From Picocystis sp. L7 (lineage: Eukaryota; Chlorophyta; Picocystophyceae; Picocystales; Picocystaceae): DNA of 64,000 nucleotides. This document shows, one piece after another, positions 40,597 through 52,100 of the stretch. Position numbers and translations under genes: made by a program. The notes under the pieces are model-generated. The model saw only the letters and a program-made list of their open reading frames with translations, did no database searches and was not told where the DNA came from. The stretch lies in contig QXJR01000011.1 in assembly GCA_020975725.1 (NCBI GenBank), positions 310,001-374,000 of the forward strand, read 5' to 3'. Position 1 is the stretch's first letter. Every line of letters begins with the position of its first letter.

Positions 40597-42662
40597 GTTC
40601 CTACGCAAGAAATCGTGTTCCATGCAAGCCACATGAACGTACGCCTTATCAAGAAGTCTTTGGTGTAAAACCAGATGTTTCTTGCATGCATATATTTGGA
40701 GAGACTTGCTACGTGTTAAAGAATCCTTCAGAATCGAGTGGAAAATTAGATGCAAAGAGCAAACGTGGCTTATTTTTGGGGTACGAGCCAGGTACCAAAG
40801 ACACGTACCTGATATGGTGTGATGGAAAACTTGTTTTGTCTAGAAACGTGACATTTCTTGGACTAACTCAAAATAATACTTCAGCACTGGAAAACACTGA
40901 TAGCAATCTAACTCATCTGCCTGCATCTGCAGAACATTTCCAAGTACATCCATTGGACAACGAGGGAATGTGCTTGGAAGATTTGGTGGAGACCGATGAA
41001 GAAGAACCCATTCAAGATATATCTGATTCAGACGAAAACAGAACTCAACTTTCAGAGACAAGACGATACCCACTGCGCAATCGCCGTGTTCCTCAGCCCT
41101 ACTGGTACGCAAACACATGCCTTACAGATCCGATGACACTCGAAGAGGCGATTACCAGTGCCCAGCGCGAAGACTGGAAACTGGCTCTCCAAGAAGAAGT
41201 AGCCAGTTTGAGTCAACAAAATGTCTTCGACGTTGTTGACAAAACACCTGGGATGAAGACACTACCTTGCAAATGGGTATTCAAAGTGAAATATGATCAG
41301 GACGGAAACGTGCAACGTTTTAAGGCTCGACTTGTTGCGAAAGGTTTCAAACAAGTGTCCGGCATTGACTTCAACGAAACCTTTGCGCCAGTGGCGAAAC
41401 AAAGTACATTACGCCTTCTTTGGACCTTGGCTGCAAAACTGGATTGGGAAGTTGAAAACATTGACATAAAAACTGCTTTTTTAAATGGCCATCTCGATGA
41501 AGAAATCTTCATGGACATGCCTCCAGGATTTGAAGTGGATGGAAAAGTTTGGAAATTAAAGAAGACGTTGTATGGTCTCAAACAGGCCCCTCGAGCTTGG
41601 CACATCAAACTTACAGAGGTTCTGGATAAGATCGGTTTCAAATGCTCTACAGCTGATCCAGGTTTGTTTGTGGGAAAGGACATGCTGTTGATGGTTTACG
41701 TTGATGATGTACTACTTTGTGGAAATGGCACGAAAGCAGTAGAAAGTGTCAAACAGTTGTTGTTGACTGCTTTCGAAGGAAGAGATTTAGGGCCCACTGA
41801 TTATTTTTTGGGAATCAAAATACAACGTGACCGATACAGACGAACAGTTTTTCTAAGTCAAGAAAACTACGTGAAAAACATCATAGAGAGGTTCAGAATG
41901 ACAGATTGTCACACCGTATCAACACCAATGGAACCTGGAACCAAGTTGACTTCAGACACTGCGATGACTGCTTCTCACTTCCCTTACCAGGAACTGGTTG
42001 GGTGCCTAATGTACTTAGCTGTGTCAACAAGACCTGACATTGCCTATGCTACTAATTGTCTGGCCCGCTTTGTCTGTGCCCCAAACAACAACCACGTGCA
42101 AGTTGCTAAACGAGTGCTGAAGTATCTACAAGGAACAAAATCTGTTGGAATCTGGCTTGGTGAAAGGTCTCCGAACTTCTTAACAGGTTACTGCGACGCA
42201 AACTATGGTGGCTGTGAGGAAACTAGAAGAAGTACCACTGGCTACGTATTTACATTTCATGGCAGTTTGATCTCTTGGCAGACAAAGTTGCAGAAAACAG
42301 TTGCAGTGTCGACGACAGAGGCAGAATACATGGCCGCAGCTACGGCAGCAAAAGAAGCTTTGTATTTGAGGAAAATACTCAATGATATTGGATATGGAGC
42401 TACGTGTATCACCATTCATTGCGACAATCAGGGTGCTGTAAACCTGACGAAGAACGCTTTAACAGTATCCCGAACAAAGCATGTTGACATCGCACACCAC
42501 TTCGTGCGCAACCGCGTCAGTCGGGGCGAGCTCCAATTCCAGTATATTAAGACTACTGATCAACAGGCAGACTTCCTGACCAAAGCTCTTGGACCTAGCA
42601 AGCTGAACACCGCAATGCAGACACTTGGCCTGTTAGATTATGACGCCATGAGCAAGGGCGGG

Positions 42663-42954
42663 TGTTGAAAGTGCTCAAGCCTTGGTCCCTGGGAGGTCGG
42701 ATACCTACGGGACGATGACCGAGTTTCGGTCGAGTACCTTCGAGGATAATGGGACCCACTAGGGTCCTCGGAGGTCGATGCCCATTCCTGCAGTGAACGG
42801 TACTGATGAGGATTGCTCAGGTTTTGACAGACGATCCTCTGCGGTCGATGCCGCCGCCATTGAGTGGGGATACTCACCACTCATTCTTGCATGTAATTGA
42901 TAACAACGAAGGTGGCAACCCACGAACGTAACAAGACAACTTGTGCTTCTTACA
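42663..42954 (+). repeat. Right LTR, outer Copia family 2
   Basis: 292 bases, followed directly by the GCTCC target-site duplicate. Confidence 0.94.
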
Positions 42955-42959
42955 GCTCC

Positions 42960-43791
42960 AGCAAGTGTGTCCCTAAAGTTTTGAATGCATGAGTGGCTTT
43001 CTTGACAGTGGTTTTGTTGAATTGCGATCGCTGCTGAATCTGCCGCTGTTAGTCTCTCTGACTTGCCTATCATGTCTTACCAACGTCATTTCAGATTTAA
43101 ATGTTCAGTTTTGATACTGCACCACTTTCTTGTCATTTAAGTTTAATTTTTGTATTGCTGCCTGTCAGTCACGAAGCCTTCTCAACATCATCTACAATGG
43201 TTGAGTTGATGGTGTGATTTTGAAGGCTGATTATGAGATCGCATGCCTTGCCAACACAACATTTTCGTTCCCGCATGCGGCTTTGAATAGGATTTGTTGC
43301 GAAGGACAATCAGTGAAATCAATTCACCCCTGCATGCTAACAGTATCGAAATATCACTGAAATGTTTCAAGATGCTTTGTGAATTCGGGCGGAAACTGCA
43401 GGATAGCGGTGTCTTCTAGCTTGTTATCGATCGCGCCTCTGCAGCTATCGCTGACTCGTATTTAATCAGATACGGAGCCTGATAAGAGTCTGAGCTTTCT
43501 GCCAGAATGCCATTACGATACAGAATCAGTTTGCTGACTCCTTATCCTGAACTCGATCCGCCCAGTGATGGATCATTCTAGTTTTTTGTTAGACTTCACT
43601 GCCTTCTGTCGTCTGTCTCGCCCCCTGACGATACGAGTGTCGTTGGGGGGAACTGTACAGCCGGGTTAGGAAGCAGGTGTCGCGGCGGTACCCGCACCCT
43701 TTCTTGCGCACTCGGGAGCTGTTCGAGCACTTGTGCTGTCTTGTCGATTGGCACCTGGTGCGTAGAACGCCCGCAGACGTTTGTGTCAACT
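42960..43791. other. Intergenic DNA upstream of the GGCT-like gene
   Basis: No gene seen. The promoter of the next gene should lie in the GC-richer last 200 bases. Confidence 0.5.
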
Positions 43792-44655
43792 ATGGCGAAC
43801 GTTCAACTCCCCCGGATTTTGTGCAGCCAACACGTTTCAAGCACCGAGGCCGCGAAGAAAGCTGTTCACCGTGCAAGGAGCTATCCATATGCACGTCCTA
43901 ACAGATCTTTTTTATACGAAAGTGGTGAGGCACAGGATGTGGATGCGCCGGAGCTTTTGCGGTTAGCCGATAAGGAGAGTCTTGTTCCCGTTCTAGCGCT
44001 CGGAAGCAACGCGTCTCCGGAGCAGTTGGGAAGGAAGTTCGCAAATTTTTCGCGCGTGAGGATTCCTGTCGTCTACTGTACGCTTCGGGATTTCGACGTG
44101 GGCTACGCACCTCTTATCACATCCTATGGTTCTGTTCCTGCTACGCTCATTCCAAGCGCAGGTACAGCTGTGAGTGCCGCCGTCACATACCTGTCAACAG
44201 AGCTTTTGGAAGCCATGCATGCAACAGAAGGAGCCTATGATCTTAGGGAACTTAGGCAAATCGATCTTCTCCTTGACGGTGGCCGTCAGCAAAGTACTAT
44301 CTGGGCATATGTTCACCAATTAGGTTCACTGAATATACCCTACCACGAATTGGAACTCTCGAAGAGTTTCCAGAAAGCCGGGCCTGCAGCTTTAGCAGAG
44401 ATCAGTGCAGAGGGGCGTCGGTTCCCTTCTTTTGATCAAGTGCAAATGCAGGTTCTGGTGAGGCAGATACTTCAAGAACAAGGGTTGGCAAACGCTTCTT
44501 CTTCAATTGAGGAGTTTATGCTTCAGAATGTGACTGATGACAGTGTGCGTTGCAGACGTGCTGCTGTTCTTGCTTCTCTTGCAGAGCCATTCTCTCATGA
44601 AGAATCTGAGGTTCTCATGTCCATCGGCGACATTAACAGCCGCAATGTGGAGTAA
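43792..44655 (+). CDS. Gamma-glutamylcyclotransferase-like protein of a bacterial-type family, 287 aa
   Basis: Starts at the first ATG of the frame (AACTATGGCG). At residues 65-80 it has PVLALGSNASPEQLGRKF, the GSN loop that opens GGCT/BtrG-like folds. A later ATEGAYDLREL segment could supply the acidic catalytic residue (the EGY-type motif of the fold). I know proteins with the same GSNAxPxQL opening from bacteria, where their function is unassigned, so the substrate is unknown. No signal peptide or membrane helix is clear; the first 50 residues are basic and could be an organelle-targeting sequence. The gene stands alone between the Copia block and a gene desert. Confidence 0.65.
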   Translation: MANVQLPRILCSQHVSSTEAAKKAVHRARSYPYARPNRSFLYESGEAQDVDAPELLRLADKESLVPVLALGSNASPEQLGRKFANFSRVRIPVVYCTLRDFDVGYAPLITSYGSVPATLIPSAGTAVSAAVTYLSTELLEAMHATEGAYDLRELRQIDLLLDGGRQQSTIWAYVHQLGSLNIPYHELELSKSFQKAGPAALAEISAEGRRFPSFDQVQMQVLVRQILQEQGLANASSSIEEFMLQNVTDDSVRCRRAAVLASLAEPFSHEESEVLMSIGDINSRNVE

Positions 44656-47600
44656 GGACTCGTAGATTTATATCTATTCCGTTGCCGTCCACACTGACTT
44701 ATATGACCGTTTTGTGATGATACTCAATGCGGCGAGCATTGAAAAGTTGGCAGCAGATACTCCACTGGTCTAATTGAGATTCCTAATCTAAGAACCCTGC
44801 CACAACCTTCACTGTTGTGGTATTTGGACAGTGTAGACGTTATGTAGCCAATCCGATTTGTGTGCCATTTGCATCATGTTGTGCCATTGAAGCTGGAGGT
44901 TAAGAATACAATGTGACGAAAGTTGCATGATGCCATCGCTTATTGCAACACACTCAAAGCACCATGATTTAAACATAAAAGCAAATTTGATCTACTAGAG
45001 AATTCGTAATTTACATCAACGCAAGCAGTGGTGGTTGAAGCACCCTAAAGTTTCCGGTTTTTGCCAAGAAGGGGAAGCAGTTCTTGCCACGCTAGTGAAG
45101 ACCTTTCTGAAAAATTGGTCCAATCAAGCTTATGGTCACTGGAAACTTGATCATGAGTCTAGAGCGACCATTAACCTTGAGACATCCAGGGAAAAGAAGT
45201 CGCCCCGCTTTACTGTCAAAAAAATTGAGCATTGGATAAAAGTACACATAGATTTAAACGCTAACAAAATACATGTGTTTTGATGCGGCACATCTTGATC
45301 GATGAAAAGATTGTCCACACTTTCGTGTTCTTATCAGGCAAAAGCAAAATAGTACTTCAGTCAAATAATGACCGTGCAACGTACAAGCTTGAAAGGACAA
45401 ATCAATTGAATAGGAATCTATCCTAGCAAAGTTACATTACGTACTCGATTTACTACAGCTTTTCCACAAGTCTGAACCGGCACGATTGTGTGAATGTTGT
45501 TGAACTTATACAAGACTTGAGTGAAGACTTATTAATCGAAGTTGTCGAAATTCTGTATTGTTGTGGGGCGACTCAAGTTCGGTTTCACACGAAAACACTC
45601 TTCATCTTCTATTGTTGCACAAAGGATTTTCCCTACTTGAACAAATGAAGTGGCTTTCAATAATCATCATTGCTGCTAAGAGTTCGTATTCGCCATTTTG
45701 AATTTAGGTTGTGCATACACTGCAACTCAATATGAAGAAAATGCACCATCAAGCATGGACTTTCAAGGCCATCAAGTGGTACAGCATAGGATTGATATTT
45801 TATTTTTTGCTGGCTTATAAAAGCACCGATATGCTATCATTGCAATAATATACATTTATTGCCATCGCACTATGCATACAACCAACGAGTTATCACACGT
45901 GAAAAATCCTTTCCGGTTGTTTTTGCTATGAAGCCGAGTTCTTGGTAGTACTCTTTTATAAATTTCTAAAAAGTGTGAAAAGTGTTCGTTCTACATGTGA
46001 GTTGATTGTTGTGGATGTTTCAGAGTTGGGAAGTAATAAAAATGTACAACATTAATATGTAGATTCAAGCATTGAATTTCTACGAAGTATCTACAACTCA
46101 GTGGAAAGTGAAAGGTTTACTTTGATTTAGTAAGGTGAGTTGCTAAAGCTTGCGTGTGAAAGCCAAGATTTTTTAGTTGATGAAGTTGAAGTAATATCAT
46201 TTCATGAATCCAAGGCGAGGAATTTGGCTATGCAATTCTCCTCCTTGTATAAAATAGCTTTTTAAGCGACTCAAACCCCCGCCCTAGGAAGAGCCTTTGT
46301 TGACTCGTACTCGTCTAGTGGCCTTGTTAAGGACCCGGTTCGTAGATGCCTACTTTGAGTGGATGGATGATATTGGGACGTCTAGTTTTAGCAAGGAAGA
46401 CCCGCCACGCAAAACAAACGGGGACAAGGCTTTGTTCAAGGAGCTTGGTTGAGCACCGATTGGGTGCTACCATGTTGAAGGATCATTCCTAAAAGATGCC
46501 CTCCATGATTGGGCGCACACAGCCACGGGACAAACTATTGCACATCAATCCCATGAGAAGGTTGGACAACCAAGAATACGCCATCCGCCACTGCTGCCTA
46601 GGTTGTATGTGCTAAACCATCGGATTGAGCCTAAGAGCATCCAAAAGTCCCCAACTTTGAGTTGCTCTCAATGAATAAGGTTAGGTATGCTCATGTACTT
46701 GTGAGAGGTCTTCTAGGACCCATTACGGGATCAAAGAATAGAATTTGAATCTCTTTTATCACGCCTCCTGAGCCTTCTTCGCTCCTATGCATATCAAAAA
46801 TTGACGGGTGCATTTTGCGGCGCGTCAAGTACAAGCCAATAAGAGCGTTTGAAGACAAGTTGTCGTCTTGTGAACACCGCAAGAGCACAACGATTTGGAC
46901 CGCATGAATTTACAAAGGTCGCAAATTTCACACATGTTTACATGCTATATAGAATACGTGTGTAATTTTCATGTGAAGATGGTTAGGCACGTAATGTCAT
47001 CCAAAATATTATTTCTACATGGTCCGATCTCTAACATGCCCTACAGCCAATATTTAAAAGCACAAGAGGGGATGATCGAAATTGCCTACTAGGTTGATAA
47101 CCATTCGCGGCAACCCAAAGCATTTGAACCGTTATGGCCTATGTCATAACATGCTACCATACGCTTGCTAAAGGTCGGTTTGGTTGAGAGTACCCAAGTT
47201 TTATACATGCAATTAAAATTTGTAAACTCATAGATAAAGTGTCCAAAGATAGTGGGCAAACGCGCTCTCAAGATGTTTTCCATAGGTTCGTTGTTTAAGA
47301 TTGATTGAAAGAGTTGATCGTGAACTCCAATGCTTCACTAAGTGTCACATCAATCATGCGTGGAGCAAGTTTTCCTAGCGGAAATACGTAGTAGAATGAG
47401 GGACCTGAAACTTTGCTTTTGCGAACATCTCGAACACTTTGTGCGACGTCAAGATGTAATGCTACCGAACCCTTATACTATTGCATTTTCCCTTCTTGTA
47501 AATTGAATGTTTGACATCGAAATGTCCGGGAGAGAATGAGTACAAATGGGCATCTCAATCTCGTCTTGCCCCAACCCGTGGGAATTGTTTCAAGTTATGG

Positions 47601-48245
47601 CATCAAATGAAATGCTAGAAGGTAAATTTCGCCATTTGTGGTTGCAAATGCGTTTTTTTTGCAATCAAAATTGAGATTACAGTGTAAAAATTGAGAATCT
47701 ATTCGACCAATTTAATAAATTGCAATTTCTATTCTAGCAAGGTAACATTATTCAATCTGATGCATGAGTGGAGCTTCGATTGATGGTTTAGATTTTTATG
47801 ATGTGATTGTTATACAAATAATTCCGCAAAGCAATCTTTCACATCATGCAAATCAGAGCAATCTCATTTCAGTTGGCCAATCAGTTGGTTGCTTTGTTCA
47901 CTCATTTTTTATGAAGCTAGTGGTATATATTATTGTGGTCGTACGTAGAGCGAAGTATGTCTCAGTATTCAATCTATTGAAGAAAGAAACGAATTGGAGT
48001 ATTATTTGGATTCGTCAACGGAACTCAAAATCCGGCGCTAATTTTTACGTTTGAAGCATCCGATGATTGATTGCACTTACCGTTGCTTTGTGCGCTGCGA
48101 ACCGTCTACCTTGGGATTGTCCAACTACCTTCCCAACGTCCACCCTGTTCGAGAGAAGAAACTCTCGATTGGATGAATCCTCATTATCCGTTCCGCTGAT
48201 CCCTTGCCAGACCTGATCGAGTCACCGACGGCCCGCCACGGAGTC
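44656..48245. other. Gene-free stretch of 3.6 kb
   Basis: Mostly AT-rich. A more GC-rich patch at about 46270-46670 might be a decayed element or gene, but no frame in it is convincing. An 82-codon frame at 45035-45283 has no ATG and no family resemblance. Confidence 0.5.
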
Positions 48246-49163
48246 ATGTTCCCAAGTGTAGCAATCCGAGTCTCCCAACACGCCGTTTATGCACAAGCTG
48301 GAAGTAAGCGAGTCTCTTGTCCGAGTTCAAAACTGCCGTATGGTGTAAGAAGTGCATCGTTCCATCATAGGAACAGTCGAAGTAGAGCCTGTCGGCCTGC
48401 AAGGGGTGGCCCGCCGGTGCATCTTGCCAGAGTTGCTGAATCAGGTGTGACGGGGCAGGAAGCATTGCCATCGTCAACGCTTGTTCTCCTAGCGGGTGGT
48501 GTTGGAAAAAGGATGGGTGCGTCAATGCCAAAGCAGTATCTACCGCTGTGTGGGAAGCCCATAGCACTCCACAGCTTCGAAACTTTCCTGGGGCTGAGCT
48601 TTATTGAAGAGGTGGTCATAGTCTGTGAAGAAGAGTACAGAGATATTTTTCGTGCACATCAACAAAAGCTTGAAAATTCTGTTCCGCTGAAGTTTGCATC
48701 TCCTGGCAAGGAAAGGCAAGACTCTGTTTTCAATGGTTTGGCATTGATTGGTACAGATGCGATGCTTGTCTGTGTGCACGACTCTGCAAGACCTCTCGTG
48801 ACTCGTGCAGAAATAATCTCTGTAGTAGAGGATGCAGCTGCACATGGAGCAGCTGTTCTTGGAGTGGCGTGTAAGCCAACTATTAAGGAAGTGGATGAGG
48901 AAGGATTTGTGCTGAAGACTCTTGATCGATCGAAACTATGGGAAATGCAGACCCCACAGGTCATTGTTCCAGATCTCTTGCGCAAAGGCTTTGAATTAGT
49001 GGAAAACCAATCTCTTGACGTAACTGACGATGTGTCTATTGTTGAGCACCTTGGATTGCCTGTGAAAGTTACTCGTGGGCACTATACCAATATCAAGGTG
49101 ACAACGCCAGATGATATGTTCATTGCTGAAAGGTTCTTGCAAGAGGAGGATTCAGTGGCATGA
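48246..49163 (+). CDS. ispD: 2-C-methyl-D-erythritol 4-phosphate cytidylyltransferase, plastid, 305 aa
   Basis: Third step of the plastid MEP isoprenoid pathway: it joins CTP and MEP to give CDP-ME. Seen: LLAGGVGKRMGASMPKQYLPLCGKPI from about residue 81 (nucleotide-binding loop with the key Arg and Lys), VHDSARPLVT in the middle, and GHYTNIKVTTPDDM near the end, all diagnostic of IspD. The first 75 residues from the chosen ATG are rich in Ser, Arg and Ala with almost no acidic residues, a typical plastid transit peptide. The frame is open some 14 codons upstream without an ATG. The core of about 230 residues is the usual length. No introns are needed, and no neighbouring gene lies within 3.5 kb on either side. 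Confidence 0.95.
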   Translation: MFPSVAIRVSQHAVYAQAGSKRVSCPSSKLPYGVRSASFHHRNSRSRACRPARGGPPVHLARVAESGVTGQEALPSSTLVLLAGGVGKRMGASMPKQYLPLCGKPIALHSFETFLGLSFIEEVVIVCEEEYRDIFRAHQQKLENSVPLKFASPGKERQDSVFNGLALIGTDAMLVCVHDSARPLVTRAEIISVVEDAAAHGAAVLGVACKPTIKEVDEEGFVLKTLDRSKLWEMQTPQVIVPDLLRKGFELVENQSLDVTDDVSIVEHLGLPVKVTRGHYTNIKVTTPDDMFIAERFLQEEDSVA

Positions 49164-52100
49164 ATCTGTGATTCCTTGCCTCAAACCTAAGCTCTTTAGC
49201 AAGGCAGTGGAATGCGTAATCCCCAAAGAAGTATTTTTCTTGCGACTGAGCTTGTATGTTTGTACAGGGTGCATCCTTTGATGCGACTAGTCTTTGATCA
49301 GCTAACCGTCCAGTTTGCTACCCAGAATCTATATTTGCAAGCTTTTAATTCTCTACTGGAAACTAGTAGAGTAGAATGCCTCTGCACTTAGTTCATTCGA
49401 TGGTTGCTTGTACGGCTTTCCATGCTGATTCGAGATTTTCTCTCCAAGATGCTCAACATTTCACACACATAAATTTTCAAAGACACTAAAGAGAATGCAA
49501 CAATTGCATTCATGAATGGGTTTCCTTCCGTTGTTTAACTTTTATGTTGGGCAGGATTTTCACTTTTTATACTGTGTGCTGAAGTTACGCCACAGATGTG
49601 TTCTCCTCGAACGAACTAATCTCTTTTAGAAGATGATTCACATCTGTAAATGATGTTATCTTCTTCGCAATTCACATTGGCAGCCACAGAAGCTCAACAC
49701 CAAAATTCATTTCATATGGCACAATATAAACAGAGAGGGTGATTTTCCGTCAACATATAGCACATATGTATTTATGCTTCGTTTACAGTGTATTGGTCGA
49801 CTAGTTGGCCGGCGATTGGAAACCATGGGGAAGCTTTTGATGTGCTACCGTTCAAAAAGTAGGACCCTTGAGTACACCACAGAGATCTTGCAGATCCGCC
49901 TTTTCTTGAAGAGAGTGGATATTGCAACAGAAAAACGCTTTGCCAAAGCAAGGATCAAAGGATCCGTTCGAGTCGTTGAAAAGGCAAGCTTATTGGAAGT
50001 TGAATGTTGTTTTCCATTGTGTATTGAAAAATTGCATCTAATTCTTGGGTGGTAGCAGCGACCGAGGGATACTTCGATTTCAACCGGTAGATCGAAACTA
50101 TACTTCTCACAAGTTAGACAAAGCTGTCCATCAACATTTTCTACACGATAACTCTGAGCTCTATCACGTGAATTAAAAGTGCAACGTGTCGAAAGCATCT
50201 CTTACGAATCAATCTACCCACCCATTGATTGTGCGAGCTGACAACCCAACTACGAGAAAATTATTAGGTACGACCTCCTCACGTGCGTTTTTTTCAATGG
50301 TTGGTGGGCACTCACATAGATAGTGGATAATGCAGGGGTAAAATCTAGGTATCCGATGGGATGTAATCTCTAGCTTTGCACTCAAAAATTTCACTAGGCG
50401 CTAACACGTTGGTCAGTGGTTTCGATCATTGAACTAGCCTTGTATAGTGGACCATCTATTGAGAAGAGATAGTCAATTATTCATTCCAAGTGTTCCGATA
50501 AAGAAAACAAAACGTGTATGGATAGCTCTTGAAAGTAGTTTCTCACATAAATTTGCTAAGCATCAACGCATCATGCTGCTAGGCCAAAGAGTACATTGAT
50601 CAAATGCGAAAACTCGTATTTCGTTTTTATGCACTTACCATTGGGCCATTTAGAAGACTCTCAACCTATTGATTCATTCATACAATTTGCTTGAAAATAG
50701 GGTGTAGTGCTTGGATTGTGGTTCCCAAGAGAAATCGAGATGAACTTCAATTAACGCGTCTCAGATAGAGACTCCTACTTTGCCAAAAATGTGTGTTGCA
50801 ACTTGGCTTTGTTGTTGTCAAAGTGTTTTATTGGGTGAACTAAAAGTTCATAGTTACTTGAGTGTAGGTGACACATGCCCATCGTAACGTTTGTTGTAAC
50901 ATGAGAAACACTAGTAGAACATCATCGGATGTCCTTTGATCGTTCACCGCAACTTCTCACGGATTTTGTGACCGTATAATACCAAGGAATTCATAACTTT
51001 GTTTCTTGTTGTTGTTGGTAGAAGGAAACGGACGGTGCATGAACGGCTTAAAGGGTTTTGTTGTTGCCCTTGGATAGCATTCCCACAACTACAAGAGTGG
51101 AATTGTCGTATTCCCATGCATGCCAAAGGGGATTATGCGTAGTCATCGTTATCGAGATTGTAACCAAGTTCAAATTAGTTCTACTTGGTATCATCCGGAA
51201 GTGTGAGAATGAAGTGCACAAGTACGATTGTGTTGTCAAGCTCCTTTAACTTATGAATTGCATTTGCTATACAACAACTATTTATCTTCCATGGTATGTT
51301 CGTGTTCTTCGAGCAGTCACAAAAGTACGAAATGGTCTCTTGTTGCAACTTTTAAGACCATGTCTATTGGCATTTTTATTCCTTCAAGATAGAAACGTAC
51401 TTGAAAACCATGTGCTCACAACGAAACTTCTAGTAATTAGCTATTTCGCTATCGCATTATTTTCTCTCTTTAGTTGCCCTTACTTGTGTACGTCAATCTC
51501 TCTCACTCATCGAGCCACAAAGCGTTGCATTGACAATGTTGTGCATACCTAAACATTGATTAGCAACTCCCAAGTTGGCATGGAAGGATGAATGTTAGTG
51601 ACTTAGGTTCGCATAGTCATTTCATCAACGTTTGTGAAATGAAGCCAAATACAAACCATTAACATGTTCTACGCACCTTTTACTTATCTTCGCCGACCTT
51701 CGTCCAATTCGATTGAGGGACTTGCAAAACATTGCGCGCACATCGAAATAGTTTTTGAACTTGCGCTTTGGTTTTGCTACTTTCATGCGAAAAGGGGTTA
51801 CTTATCGTTGCCAATGCATATTTCTACTCCTTCCTTACATTGAAGTCATTTCTCGACCTTGTTTTCCTTCCTCATTGCTATGGGCAAGAGTTTTCCGTCT
51901 ATATCATAACAAATGCCGACAAGGACAAATCAATGCCGTGTACACTCCCTAGGAAACATGCATGCCTTCTACATGTTCGTCCATAGGCAAATTACTGGTG
52001 TGTACACGTACATTGCAAATTAGGGATATCGAACTAGATGCTTTTTTCGCTCAATTTTGTGGACACAAAAAAATTGTTGCAAGTAAGAGATAGTGTCATT

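Larger units (their letters stand above)
34057..42954 (+). mobile_element. Copia LTR retrotransposon, family 2, outer copy, split by a nested copy
   Basis: Outer element with target-site duplicate GCTCC (34052-34056 and 42955-42959) and LTRs at 34057-34348 and 42663-42954 that are virtually identical, so it is young. Gag with zinc knuckle (CTYCGRSGHTREKC), protease and integrase lie left of the nested copy; the integrase end, reverse transcriptase (YVDDVLLC) and RNase H lie right of it. A second copy of the same family (36151-40596) sits in its pol region in the opposite orientation. Apart from that interruption the coding regions look nearly whole. The family is a sister of family 1, with similar LTR ends and the same primer-binding sequence. 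Confidence 0.95.

Noticed and set aside
45035-45283. 82-codon plus-strand frame
   Set aside because: Begins without ATG and resembles nothing; AT-rich gene-free surroundings.
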